Of a DNA stretch of 64,000 nucleotides, positions 43,029 to 52,338 are shown one piece after another. This DNA comes from Bacillota bacterium (lineage in GTDB: Bacteria; Bacillota; Clostridia; Acetivibrionales; JAEZXR01). Every line of letters begins with the position of its first letter. Positions within the stretch are counted from its first letter, which is position 1. The stretch lies in assembly GCA_023419605.1 (NCBI GenBank), contig JAEZXR010000121.1, positions 1 to 64,000 of the forward strand, in the 5' to 3' direction. A program made the translations under genes and the position numbers. The notes beneath the pieces are model-generated. The model was not told where the DNA came from and did no database searches. It saw only the letters and a program-made list of their open reading frames with translations.

Positions 43029-43724
43029 TTAAAACATACCCGGTTTGTTTCCTACCGGACTTTTAAAAAGGTCAACATACAGCTTCCCTGTAGTGTCTAG
43101 GTCCGCTAAAAATACATCTTCCGCCTTCGATGCACCGGACTTTTGAATTTCCCGGTTTAGCCACTGAATATCCAGCTTGGCAAATTTAAGATTGTTGTAT
43201 TGTATTTCACCGTCAATGATTAGCGGAAGAGAAATTCCTTCGTATTTTGTCTCGATCTTTAAATCCTGCGGCGTGACAGGACGGCTTTGAGAAACAGGAA
43301 TCACGGAGAGATTTCCATTGGGCTCTATGATGGCATATTCTACATCTGTAATTTTTGAATACCCTTGAAGCCGTAAGAGTGAAAGCAGAAAGGGCAGGTT
43401 CATTCGATTCCTTTTCAGGGCTTCCCGGTCAACCTTACCGTTTACAACCACAATATCCGGTTTTGCATCAAGGTTGTAGAACCGTTTCTGCAGTGACAGC
43501 CATCCGAGGATGATTACGACTACTGCAATGGTTAAAGAACCTAAAAACGCTTTTGTGCTAACCTTGTACACCAGCGGCTCTGCTGCGACATTCGCCAGTA
43601 TCATCAGGGCAGTAAAGTCGTAGGATGTTAATTGCGATATGGATTTTTTACCGATGAGCCTTACACAAAACCAGGAAAAGGTCAACACGGTTATACACCG
43701 GCCGATATAGACTACAGCTTCCAT
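43029..43724 (-). CDS. DUF421 family membrane protein (YetF-like)
   Basis: A 231-residue protein with two or three N-terminal membrane helices (to about 78) and the cytoplasmic YetF-type domain (NGKVDREALKRNRMNLPFLLSLLRLQG, then DVEYAIIEPNGNLSVIP). Function is unknown; members are common in spore formers. The ATG follows AAGGAGG. It lies 10 bases after the DUF4363 gene, a pairing often seen for these two families, so they probably act together in the membrane. Confidence 0.9.
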   Translation of the reverse strand: MEAVVYIGRCITVLTFSWFCVRLIGKKSISQLTSYDFTALMILANVAAEPLVYKVSTKAFLGSLTIAVVVIILGWLSLQKRFYNLDAKPDIVVVNGKVDREALKRNRMNLPFLLSLLRLQGYSKITDVEYAIIEPNGNLSVIPVSQSRPVTPQDLKIETKYEGISLPLIIDGEIQYNNLKFAKLDIQWLNREIQKSGASKAEDVFLADLDTTGKLYVDLFKSPVGNKPGMF

Positions 43725-43734
43725 GCTTTCCTCC

Positions 43735-44109
43735 TTATGGTTGAGGGATCACTTTGATAAAGTTTTCCCATAGTCTTAACGTTGCTAACGCCTGGCTGAC
43801 AGTTTCGGTAGCATCCTTCGTTTTCACGGCTCCCCGCATTCTGGAGAGGTTGTCTAAAAAAAGAAAGTAATCGGCTTCTGCGTAGTTGAAAGCGATCAGA
43901 TACCTGCCCTTATCCCAGGAATTTAAAAGCTTCTCCGTGGAGGCCTCCGCTTCTTCCCACTGCTCCTGCTGCGCATACCGGGCTATATCCTCCAGGTCCT
44001 TTACGATGGGCTCCCCTGCCGGAAAAACAATGCTTTGGATTGCAAAATATGCAATATACAGTAAAAGTGTAATTCCTAATAATGCATACGTAATGGTCCG
44101 GTTCCGCAA
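43735..44109 (-). CDS. DUF4363 family small membrane-anchored protein
   Basis: A 124-residue protein with one N-terminal transmembrane helix (ITYALLGITLLLYIAYFAIQ) and an extracytoplasmic helical domain. The TTG start at 44109 is supported by AAGGAGAG 7 bases upstream. It is upstream of and coupled to the DUF421 gene. Function unknown. Confidence 0.8.
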   Translation of the reverse strand: MRNRTITYALLGITLLLYIAYFAIQSIVFPAGEPIVKDLEDIARYAQQEQWEEAEASTEKLLNSWDKGRYLIAFNYAEADYFLFLDNLSRMRGAVKTKDATETVSQALATLRLWENFIKVIPQP

Positions 44110-44226
44110 TGCTTTACTCTCCTTTTTTCTAAAAGCTCTGAATCCTCATACGATTATTATTAACATCAAGCAGACCGGTTAAACCTGTGCGGCATACAAT
44201 ACAGCGGGAGGGCCGCCAAATTTAAA

Positions 44227-44270
44227 CCCCCAGGAATGGCTGCTTTTCGTATAAGCAGCCATTCCCGGGG
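44227..44270 (-). terminator. Hairpin terminator after the polysaccharide deacetylase gene
   Basis: GGAATGGCTGCTT and AAGCAGCCATTCC pair, extended by CCCC/GGGG, about 16 bases after the stop at 44286 on the - strand. The following T-tract is weak. Confidence 0.65.
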
Positions 44271-44285
44271 CTTTCAAAGTGAAAG

Positions 44286-45113
44286 TTACTTATCTAATTC
44301 CGATACAAAGACCAATTGGATATTTTTCTGATCAAACTCAGGCAGCATTTCGCTAATTGCCTCCGCCGTTACTTTTCCTCCTTCGACACCTACATGGCCG
44401 ATGGCCACCGCCGAACCCTTTTTAACGGCAATATCGCCCGCTTCGCTCAAACGCTTTTTAACGAAGCTTTTTGACTGCTGTCCATCTAGAAATACGTTCC
44501 TGTCGTAGCATAGCACACCTCTTTCATCCGATAATTTTTTACCGATGGGATGGTCCGCCGTACGGCTGTCAACAAAGTATACGTTTTTTTCCTTTATTAC
44601 ATCCAGGATCGCCAGCATCGTACTTTCTTCACTGCTGGCTTTGGAACCCATATGGATATTTGCACCTACTGCGTAGGGGACATTCTCAAAGGCGTCCCTC
44701 ACAATTTTCTTTACCTGCTCACTTTTCATTCCTGCCAATATGGGGTTAGATCCCAGCCAGCTTATCTTTCCCTGGTTCGGCTCCATCGGCAGATGGACAA
44801 TCACTTCAAAGCCTTTTTCATACGCGGCGATGGCATCGGTTTGAGAATGCTCAAGGAACGGCATCACTGCAAACGTCAGATGCCTGTTTATAGCCATCAT
44901 TTCATTGACTCCATTCCTGCTGGAGCCAAAATCGTCAATAATAATTGCGAGCTTTCCTCCTTTATTGCCAGGCCCCGCATTGACGGGCTTATAGGCATGG
45001 GAAAAAAACACTGTACCCTGAATGAAGCCTACCGTTATAATAACCGCCAGAGTTATCAATACGCCGCCCAATAAAACTCCTTTTTTCAATGTTATCAAAT
45101 ATACCTTTTTCAT
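44286..45113 (-). CDS. Divergent polysaccharide deacetylase family protein
   Basis: A 275-residue protein with an N-terminal signal anchor (GVLLGGVLITLAVIITVGFIQG) and an extracytoplasmic NodB-like fold of the YibQ/DUF610 type. Visible motifs are LAIIIDDFGSS (metal Asp pair), FAVMPFL, EVIVHLPMEP (His) and a closing VAIGHVG. The family is thought to act on cell-wall or exopolysaccharide; activity is unproven. It lies 51 bases downstream of cwlD on the same strand, suggesting an envelope or sporulation-related unit. Confidence 0.88.
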   Translation of the reverse strand: MKKVYLITLKKGVLLGGVLITLAVIITVGFIQGTVFFSHAYKPVNAGPGNKGGKLAIIIDDFGSSRNGVNEMMAINRHLTFAVMPFLEHSQTDAIAAYEKGFEVIVHLPMEPNQGKISWLGSNPILAGMKSEQVKKIVRDAFENVPYAVGANIHMGSKASSEESTMLAILDVIKEKNVYFVDSRTADHPIGKKLSDERGVLCYDRNVFLDGQQSKSFVKKRLSEAGDIAVKKGSAVAIGHVGVEGGKVTAEAISEMLPEFDQKNIQLVFVSELDK

Positions 45114-45164
45114 ACATCCTCACACCTGCGAACTGCAAAATTTTTTGGATTAATTCCCTATAAC

Positions 45165-45926
45165 CTACTCGTCTTCCGGAGCAAAAACCTTACCCGGTTC
45201 ATTTATGTACTGCTCAACACCTTCGGCAATGGCTCTTGCAAGTTGCTCACGAAATTCATCCGTTGTCAGTAATTGCCGCTCTGCTGCATTGGATATAAAA
45301 GCCGTCTCAACGATGGCACCGGGTATCTGCGAGTGGGTCAGCAGAAAATAATTTCCCTGCTGCGGGTCATGTACGGTTCTTTTTCTACCATTCACCGTCA
45401 TCCCGTTTAATGCGCGCTGAATACAATAGGCCAATGTTTTGTTTTGCTCGAATTTGTCTCCATAGAACACAATAGCCCCATCGGTGAAAGGTTTATTCAA
45501 ATTACAGTTTACGTGTATGCTCAAAAACAATTGAGCGTTGCTGTTATTAATAATATTTGCCCTTGTATTCAAGTCCCTTTGGTGTCTGCTGCCTCCCGTA
45601 CCGTCCGCCGTCTCCAGCGAAACATCTTCTTCTCTTGTTAAAACCACGGCATAGCCCTTTTCCTCCAGAAACACTTTCAGCTTTTTCGAAATTTCCAGAT
45701 TAATTTCTTTTTCCACGATCCCATTCTTGGTTGTTCCCCCGTCAACTCCTCCATGTCCAGGGTCAATTACGATGATTCCGCTCTTGGGATCGACAAATAT
45801 ATTGGCAGGAAGATTTGTTAAATGTCCAAACAATGAGACTATCATAAATAATAGAATAAGCAGCGATGAAGCCATTACTATTACTTTTTTTTTACTTACC
45901 ACTATCATTGTAAACTTTTTCTTCAT
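45165..45926 (-). CDS. cwlD: N-acetylmuramoyl-L-alanine amidase CwlD-like
   Basis: A 253-residue membrane-anchored amidase (Amidase_3 fold). A signal-anchor helix (about 14-35) is followed by zinc ligands in IDPGHGGVDGG (His), VEKEINLE (Glu) and LSIHVNC (His), and the catalytic Glu in IVETAFIS. Size and layout match CwlD, which with a deacetylase produces muramic-delta-lactam in the spore cortex. The adjoining deacetylase-like gene fits such a role, though the standard partner is PdaA (inference). Supports a spore-forming host. Confidence 0.85.
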   Translation of the reverse strand: MKKKFTMIVVSKKKVIVMASSLLILLFMIVSLFGHLTNLPANIFVDPKSGIIVIDPGHGGVDGGTTKNGIVEKEINLEISKKLKVFLEEKGYAVVLTREEDVSLETADGTGGSRHQRDLNTRANIINNSNAQLFLSIHVNCNLNKPFTDGAIVFYGDKFEQNKTLAYCIQRALNGMTVNGRKRTVHDPQQGNYFLLTHSQIPGAIVETAFISNAAERQLLTTDEFREQLARAIAEGVEQYINEPGKVFAPEDE

Positions 45927-45999
45927 ACGACCCTTCTAAAGAAAGTTTCCTTACTATTAATATGCGGGATTGCAGCGGCATATGAGAATTTGGCATAAT

Positions 46000-46029
46000 A
46001 AAGCTCCTGGTGGTTGCACCAGGAGCTTT
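46000..46029 (-). terminator. Terminator after the chemotaxis receptor gene
   Basis: A perfect 13-bp stem (AAAGCTCCTGGTG and complement) with a 4-base loop is followed on the - strand by TTTATTAT. It lies about 50 bases after the stop at 46081. Confidence 0.85.
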
Positions 46030-46080
46030 TATAATACCGGATTACTGGAGTAAATACTGTATCATCGGTACCCTGCAGAA

Positions 46081-47805
46081 TTAAATTTTAAATTTATTGA
46101 TCTCCTTGTTCAGTTCCTCCGCCATACCGGCCAATTCACCGGCCGCCTGCTCGATCAGTTCAATGGAGGCAAGCTGTTCCTCACTGGATGCGGAGATTTC
46201 CTCCGTACTCGCTGCCGACTGTTCTGCCACGGCCGCCATATCCTGCGACTGGTTTGCGATTTCCTTGGCTTTTGAATCAACCGTTTGAAGCATCGCGGCA
46301 GACTGGTGCACCTGCCCTGAAATACTTTCAACAGCTTCCTTAATCCTGTCAAAGGCTTCGCGAGTCGCGTTGATAGCCTGCCCCTGTGCATCTACGATAA
46401 GCCTGGCTTTACTTATGTTTTCTTCTGCTTTCTTATTTTTTGCCGTGGTGTCCTTTATAATCTGAGCGATTTCCTTGGATGCCGCCGATGACCCTTCCGC
46501 CAGTTTTCTTATTTCTTCGGATACAACGGCAAAACCCTTCCCGGCTTCCCCGGCCCTGGCTGCTTCGATGGCTGCATTTAACGCAAGGAGATTTGTTTGT
46601 TCCGCAATGGAGTTTATAACAGTTACAATTCCTCCCACTTGCACCATCATTTCACCCAGTTCCTGCGTCGAAGCCCCTATTTCCCCTGCGATGGCTTCAT
46701 TTTCACGAGCTCGGGCAATTGCAATGTCTACAGCCTTTTGTCCTTCCTTCACAGCATCAAGGCTTTTTTCAGCATTGGCTGCACTTTTACCGGTAGCTGC
46801 ATTCACTTCGTCGATGGTTTTTACCACATCGGTTATGGCTTCGTTCGTTTTATTTACCATCTCAGCCTGGCTGCTGTTTCCTTCCGCAATCTCATTGATG
46901 GTGGTCACTACCTGGCTGATGGTTTTGGTATTTTCTTCGGTGGAAGCCGTTAATTCTTCGGAATGGGCCGCAAGGTTATCGGAAATTCCGATGATCCTTC
47001 CTGCCATTTCTCTTAAGGAAGTCCTCATTTCACTCAGCGCTTTTGCCATCATACCTGTCTCATCCCTGTTTCTTAACAGCGGTTCGATAGAAGCATCATA
47101 GCCCAAATCAAATTGAGCCGTTTTATGTAAGATGCCGATAACCTTTTTCATCGGGTTAACAATGGATAAGGCAATCAGGAAGCCCAGCAGGATAGAAACG
47201 ACCGTCCCCAGGGCAATGATTATAATTACTGTGATACTTGCCTTTTCCCCGTCCATCTCATTTTGTATGTTAATTTCCTTCGCATGCTCTGAATTATAAC
47301 TTGTCAGCTCTTTCGCTTTCGTATGAAAATTTTCCAAAGCCTGGTCTCCTTTGGCTTTATACAAAGCATACGCCTCATCCGGCTTCCCTGCTTTGATCAA
47401 CTCAACACACTTAGCGATAGCACTGTCCCAATCTTCCATGTTTTTTTTCAAAAGAGGAAACACCTCCTTTTCGTGGGGATCCAGAGAACCCTTTTCATAC
47501 TCTGCCAGCGTAGCAATAAGGGTATTCTTCCTTACCTCAATATCATCTATAATTTCCTTTTGTTCGGATGAACTGGATGTTAATAAAAGTTGAAATAAAT
47601 CAGACTGCATTCCCCTGGACTGGTTTCTGACATCAATCAGCGACTGAATGGGAATCAATTCATCATTATACATGGATGACGAATTACCAATTGCTTTGCT
47701 GTTATAGTAGTAACCGGTAAAGCCAACTGCAAGAATACTGATTACCATAAAGGTTATAAGAAAGATGAGCTTGGTGCGAATTTTAAATCGGTGTAGTACA
47801 TTCAT
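46081..47805 (-). CDS. Methyl-accepting chemotaxis protein
   Basis: A 574-residue membrane receptor: N-terminal helix (TKLIFLITFMVISILAVGF), four-helix-bundle periplasmic-type sensor (about 35-190), second helix (ITVIIIIALGTVVSILLGFLIALSI), HAMP (to about 265) and a cytoplasmic signalling hairpin with the conserved tip region INSIAEQTNLLALNAAIEAARAGE. Methylation-type Glu/Gln-rich helices flank the tip. The ATG follows AGGAGG. A TATAAT -10 lies at 47829-47834. Single gene; ligand unknown. Confidence 0.93.
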   Translation of the reverse strand: MNVLHRFKIRTKLIFLITFMVISILAVGFTGYYYNSKAIGNSSSMYNDELIPIQSLIDVRNQSRGMQSDLFQLLLTSSSSEQKEIIDDIEVRKNTLIATLAEYEKGSLDPHEKEVFPLLKKNMEDWDSAIAKCVELIKAGKPDEAYALYKAKGDQALENFHTKAKELTSYNSEHAKEINIQNEMDGEKASITVIIIIALGTVVSILLGFLIALSIVNPMKKVIGILHKTAQFDLGYDASIEPLLRNRDETGMMAKALSEMRTSLREMAGRIIGISDNLAAHSEELTASTEENTKTISQVVTTINEIAEGNSSQAEMVNKTNEAITDVVKTIDEVNAATGKSAANAEKSLDAVKEGQKAVDIAIARARENEAIAGEIGASTQELGEMMVQVGGIVTVINSIAEQTNLLALNAAIEAARAGEAGKGFAVVSEEIRKLAEGSSAASKEIAQIIKDTTAKNKKAEENISKARLIVDAQGQAINATREAFDRIKEAVESISGQVHQSAAMLQTVDSKAKEIANQSQDMAAVAEQSAASTEEISASSEEQLASIELIEQAAGELAGMAEELNKEINKFKI

Positions 47806-47899
47806 CTAAAGTATTCCTCCTAAAATAAATTATACATGACCCATCTAAAATTCGACAGATAATTACAAATTCCTTTAGCTTTTGCACTAAATCTTAACT

Positions 47900-48028
47900 T
47901 TATTTTCTTTTCTCAGAAAAATAGTCTTTGTCATAAACCGGCAAGCCCAGGTCCGGCAAAACATTCATACCGCCGTAATGGAGGATAAAGTGCCCCAGGT
48001 CATTATGGTTGCGATGTTCATCGTTATG
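47900..48028 (-). pseudogene. C-terminal fragment of a heparinase II/III-type lyase gene
   Basis: On the - strand this frame reads HNDEHRNHNDLGHFILHYGG, then LPDLGLPVYDKDYFSEKRK and a stop. That is the conserved HNHND..GxFI...PDxG active-site region of heparinase II/III proteins without its N-terminal half or C-terminal sandwich. It joins directly to the permease remnant at 48024-48552 in another frame, as expected for a deletion junction. Confidence 0.7.
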
Positions 48029-48552
48029 TCCCCTTCTGAAACAGACCTACAGCCGTTGAAAAAGAAAATCTTCCGCCTAGGATTTCCGCTCTGTACGTAT
48101 AGGTTTCAAACACTTCCGATACTCTGATGCTTAAGTTGTTCTGGAAAAAGAATATCTGTTCAAAGCCATTTCCCATGATTCCCCCGATGGATGAGATCAG
48201 TAGGATCACCACCGTGTTTTGTATACCGGGCAAGGCAATATTCCATATTTTCTGAAACCGGTTGGCGCCGTCAACTGTAGCAGCTTCACAGTATTTAGGA
48301 CTTATTTCTGTTTGCTCAGCCATATATATAATTTTATCCCATCCCGCTTTGTTCCATACTTTCCACAAAACCCCTCTTACTCTTTTGCCGTCTCTTCCGG
48401 CTTTTCCCTCAGTATTTGGAAGTGTTCTTATAATAAAACGAAACAATCATAAAAAAAATTGCCGGGAACACCAGTAAATGTCTTCTCGTAAGGTTCATCA
48501 GTACAGTTCTGGGCCGCGTAAATCGATTTATAAAGACACTTTTTCTGCGCAT
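48024..48552 (-). pseudogene. Internally deleted LplB-type permease gene
   Basis: The start (ATG 48552, after AAGGGGAT) encodes a typical N-terminus ending RRHLLVFPAIFFMIVSFYYK. It then shifts frame near 48410-48446, and the sequence resumes as the C-terminal part VWNKAGWDKIIYMAEQTE with the EAA loop CEAATVDGANRFQKIWNIALPG and FSTAVGLFQ. About half of the usual 310 codons are missing. It is the remnant of a fourth transporter system. Confidence 0.75.
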
Positions 48553-48704
48553 GATAAGAATATCCCCTTCAGTAAACCAATAAAAACCATTCATAAGACC
48601 GTCTTTTACATGATACTGTGAGTATAGCATTATTATACTGATTAGTAGGTATGGATGCAATAGCTATGCCGGACTCATTTACGGTAAAAGACAGTCTTAT
48701 GGTT

Positions 48705-50456
48705 CTATTGGTTTAATGCCGGTACTGGTGCAAACTGGCTGCTATAAAGCTTTGCGTAGTGGCCCCCGCTTTTCACCAGCTGCTCGTGAGTTCCGCTTTC
48801 TACAATATTGCCCTTATCCATGACCAGAATCATATCGGCCTCCCGTATGGTTGAAAGCCTGTGGGCAATCACAAAACTCGTCCTTCCTTCCACCATCTTC
48901 AAAAAGGCTTTTTGTATCCGGATTTCCGTTCGGGTATCAATGCTGCTGGTTGCCTCATCCAGGATGAGCATCGGCGGGTCCACAAGCATCACGCGCGCAA
49001 TGGTGAGCAGCTGCTTCTGCCCCTGTGACAGGCTTTCACCCGCATCGGCAATCCGTGTATTATACCCATCCGGCAAGCGCCTTATAAAGCTGTGGGCATC
49101 TGCCGCTTTGGCGGCTGCTATAATTTCCGCCTCGGTAGCCTCCGGTTTGCCATAGGCGATATTATCCCGTATGCTGCCGGAAAACAGCCAGGTATCCTGA
49201 AGGACCATGCCGAAGCCGCACCGCAGGCTGTCCCGGGTTATGCCGTTAATATTTGCGCCGTCAACGGATATGGAGCCGCTGTCCACATCATAAAACCGCA
49301 TGAGAAGATTTACGAGGGTTGTTTTACCGGCTCCTGTCTGCCCGACAATGGCAACACGGCTGCCTGCCTTCACATGCAAGTTTAAATCGGTAATCAGCGG
49401 GCGTTCCGGATGATACGAAAAGTATACCTTGTCAAAGGTGACCTCTCCCCGGCAATGTTTCATTTCAAGAGTCTTCGGAGCATCCGGTGTTTCCGGTGTC
49501 ATGTCCATAACGTTGAAAATCCGCTGTGCTGAGGCAATGGCCGCCTGTAGCTGTGTGAAAACCCCGGTGATTTCGTTGAAGGGCTTTGCAAACAGATTGG
49601 AATAAATAAGAAAGCTTGAAATACCTCCTACGGTGATTTTACCCAGTATGGCAGCGATACTGCCGATAACGCCGACGGCTGCATAGGTAATATTATTGAC
49701 AAGCCGCGTGGAGGGATTGGTCAGCGAGGAGTAAAACTGTGCTTTTACTCCCGAGTTGTAAAGAGCATTATTAATGTCTTTGAACTGCGTAAAGGAACGT
49801 TCTTCGAAGCCAAAGGCCTTTACCACCTTTTGCCCGCCGATGATTTCTTCCACATAGCCATTCAGTTGACCCAGGCTTTTGGCTTGCTCCTTAAACATTT
49901 GCTGGGAGCGCTTCGCTATAAACCGCGCCGCAAAAAATGAAACCGGAGCCGATATCAGCACCACTCCCGTCATAACGGGACTGATATACAGCATAAAGCC
50001 GATGGCACCCAGAATAGTGATACTCCCGGTGAGCAGCGTGGATATGCCTTGCAGCAATCCGTCCGAAACTGCGTCCATGTCATTGACAAACCGGCTGATG
50101 GTATCCCCATGCGGATGGGTATCATAGAATTTCAGCGGCAGGGCGTTGATTTTTTCAAAGAGCTGCCGGCGCATATCGTTAACCGTCTGGTAGGCGATGC
50201 GGTTTGTCAGGTAGGTAAGGAGCCATCCGAAAAGGCTGCCGGCGGCGTAGATGAGCGCTAAAACAGCCAAATTCCTTACGATGGCATCAAACGCTACTCT
50301 GCCCGGACCTACCATGCTGTCAATGGCGGTGCCGATGACCATGGGACCCGCCAGGTTCGCCGCCACATTTGCAAAGGCGCAGAATACCGCCCCCCATACA
50401 AAGTTTTTGTATTTTCCTATATATTTTATGATTCTTATCAATACCGCTTTGTTCAT
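48705..50456 (-). CDS. ABC exporter half-transporter, catalytic-site partner
   Basis: A 583-residue fused permease-ATPase (six membrane helices, then NBD). Walker A is GQTGAGKTT (about 370), signature LSQGQKQ, Walker B MLILDEATSSID with the catalytic Glu, and H-loop AHRLST. It forms a heterodimer with the product of the upstream gene, whose stop overlaps this start by four bases (ATGA). Such pairs export drugs, peptides or lipids. The ATG follows GAGGAGG. Confidence 0.92.
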   Translation of the reverse strand: MNKAVLIRIIKYIGKYKNFVWGAVFCAFANVAANLAGPMVIGTAIDSMVGPGRVAFDAIVRNLAVLALIYAAGSLFGWLLTYLTNRIAYQTVNDMRRQLFEKINALPLKFYDTHPHGDTISRFVNDMDAVSDGLLQGISTLLTGSITILGAIGFMLYISPVMTGVVLISAPVSFFAARFIAKRSQQMFKEQAKSLGQLNGYVEEIIGGQKVVKAFGFEERSFTQFKDINNALYNSGVKAQFYSSLTNPSTRLVNNITYAAVGVIGSIAAILGKITVGGISSFLIYSNLFAKPFNEITGVFTQLQAAIASAQRIFNVMDMTPETPDAPKTLEMKHCRGEVTFDKVYFSYHPERPLITDLNLHVKAGSRVAIVGQTGAGKTTLVNLLMRFYDVDSGSISVDGANINGITRDSLRCGFGMVLQDTWLFSGSIRDNIAYGKPEATEAEIIAAAKAADAHSFIRRLPDGYNTRIADAGESLSQGQKQLLTIARVMLVDPPMLILDEATSSIDTRTEIRIQKAFLKMVEGRTSFVIAHRLSTIREADMILVMDKGNIVESGTHEQLVKSGGHYAKLYSSQFAPVPALNQ

Positions 50457-52192
50457 TTGCCTGCCTCCTCACCGGAAAGCTGTGAACGGCATATTTCCTT
50501 ATATACTTCGCAGCTGTCCATAAGTTCGTCATGGGTACCGACTCCTGTGATATGTCCATCATCAAATACGATGATTTTATCCGCATGCTTTATGGTGCTT
50601 GCACGCTGTGATACAATCAGCACCGTCATGGTACCGGCACTTTTTCGGAGCGCCTCCCGGAGGGCCGCATCGGTGGCAAAATCCAACGCGCTGGAGGCGT
50701 CATCCAGCAGCAGGATCTCCGGTTGTGCAACCATGGCCCGGGCAATGGTCAGGCGCTGTTTCTGCCCGCCGGAAAAATTCTGTCCTCCCCGGGATACCTG
50801 CGTGTTATAACCGTCGGGAAGCTTTCTTATAAATTCATCTGCCTGTGCAATCTTTGCCGCCGCCACAACTTCTTCATCGGTGGCATTTTGCCTGCCCCAC
50901 CGGATATTTTCCGCTAGGGTGCCTGTAAAAAGCACGGCTTTCTGCGGTACTATACCGATTTTCTCCCGCAGCTTATGCAGCGGATACTCCTTCACATTCA
51001 GGCCATCGATCCATACTTCACCCTCCGTTGCATCGTAGAACCTTGGGATAAGATTGAGAAATGTCGATTTACCCGAACCTGTACTACCGATAACTCCGAC
51101 GGTTTCCCCCCGGTTTATCCGGACCGAGACATCGGTCAGTGCCCTGTCTCCCGTAGCACTGTAACTGAAGGAGACATTTTGGAACCGGATCATGGGCTGC
51201 ACATCGGTATCCTGCACACAGAGTGCGTTGTTTGCACTGTCCGGAATGGAGGTAGTGGCTTCCAGCACCTCGTTCACCCGGCCTGCCGAGGCAAATGCCT
51301 TGGTAAATATGATCACCAGGTTGGACACTACGATCAGTGCCAGCAATATCTGTGTGATATAGTTTACAAATGCGATAATTTCTCCCTGCGAAAGCCTGCC
51401 TGCATGGATATGCAATCCCCCCACCCACAGGATCACAATAATGGCAGCATTCATTACCAGCGTCGTCAGAGGATTCAGGAGTGCGGACACTTTACCTACA
51501 TGGATGGCAGTCTCTGTTAAATCATCGCTGGATGCGGTAAAGCGGTATTTTTCACTGTCCGTCTTCGCAAACGCGCGGATGACCCGCACACCGGAAAGAT
51601 TTTCCCGCAGTACAAGGGCGATTTTATCCAGTTTCTTCTGATAGCTGCGATAGAGTGGAGAGGATTTGCTTATGATAAAATAAAGTATGATTGCAAAAAC
51701 AGGCGTAGCTCCAAGTAGAATGAGCGCCAGCTTGAAATCCAACAGCATCGCCATGATAATGGCTCCAATGCATATAAACGGTGCACGGATGACAAGTCGT
51801 ATCAGCATGGCAACAGCCAGTTGAAGCTGGTTTACGTCATTGGTAATGCGGTTGATCAGCGAAGGGGTACCGAATTTATCGATTTCTGCATAGGAAAGAG
51901 AGGATATGTGGTTGAAAATCGTGTTGCGAAGCGTCGTCCCAAATCCCTGTGAGGTGCGTGCCGCATAGTACTGGCATACGATTGAGCAGCCAAATCCCAG
52001 CACTGACATCAGCAGCATAAGCCCCCCCATTTTCAATACATAGGCGGTATCGTGCATATTCACGCCTTTATTGATAACAAGCACCATAACCGTCGGAAGC
52101 AGCAGCTCCAGCACTGCCTCCAGCAGCTTGAACGCCGGACCCAGGATACATTCTTTTTTATAGGGTTTTAAAAAAACTGCCAGCTTAAACAT
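50453..52192 (-). CDS. ABC exporter half-transporter, degenerate-site partner
   Basis: A 579-residue fused permease-ATPase with Walker A GSTGSGKST and signature FSGGQKQ. Walker B reads ILLLDDASSALD, so Asp replaces the catalytic Glu, and the switch region is VSQRAST, so Gln replaces the H-loop His. This is the asymmetric pattern of heterodimeric exporters such as TM287/288 and LmrCD. The ATG at 52192 has a GAGGAG site; the frame continues 14 codons upstream without one. Divergent from the lysR gene. Confidence 0.92.
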   Translation of the reverse strand: MFKLAVFLKPYKKECILGPAFKLLEAVLELLLPTVMVLVINKGVNMHDTAYVLKMGGLMLLMSVLGFGCSIVCQYYAARTSQGFGTTLRNTIFNHISSLSYAEIDKFGTPSLINRITNDVNQLQLAVAMLIRLVIRAPFICIGAIIMAMLLDFKLALILLGATPVFAIILYFIISKSSPLYRSYQKKLDKIALVLRENLSGVRVIRAFAKTDSEKYRFTASSDDLTETAIHVGKVSALLNPLTTLVMNAAIIVILWVGGLHIHAGRLSQGEIIAFVNYITQILLALIVVSNLVIIFTKAFASAGRVNEVLEATTSIPDSANNALCVQDTDVQPMIRFQNVSFSYSATGDRALTDVSVRINRGETVGVIGSTGSGKSTFLNLIPRFYDATEGEVWIDGLNVKEYPLHKLREKIGIVPQKAVLFTGTLAENIRWGRQNATDEEVVAAAKIAQADEFIRKLPDGYNTQVSRGGQNFSGGQKQRLTIARAMVAQPEILLLDDASSALDFATDAALREALRKSAGTMTVLIVSQRASTIKHADKIIVFDDGHITGVGTHDELMDSCEVYKEICRSQLSGEEAGK

Positions 52193-52338
52193 GCCTCTCC
52201 TCACCAACCGATCAAATTTTAAAATATATTGCAAATTACGCTGTCCCCGGCTATGATTATAACATATAAATTTCCATAATAAAAATACTAGTTTTGTATG
52301 TATACTATATGAAAACCATATGGATCAGGAAGGGATTT

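Noticed and set aside
46475..47101. A 208-codon open frame on the + strand
   Set aside because: Antisense shadow of the chemotaxis receptor; its Ser/Ala-rich composition is the mirror of the repetitive coiled-coil codons.
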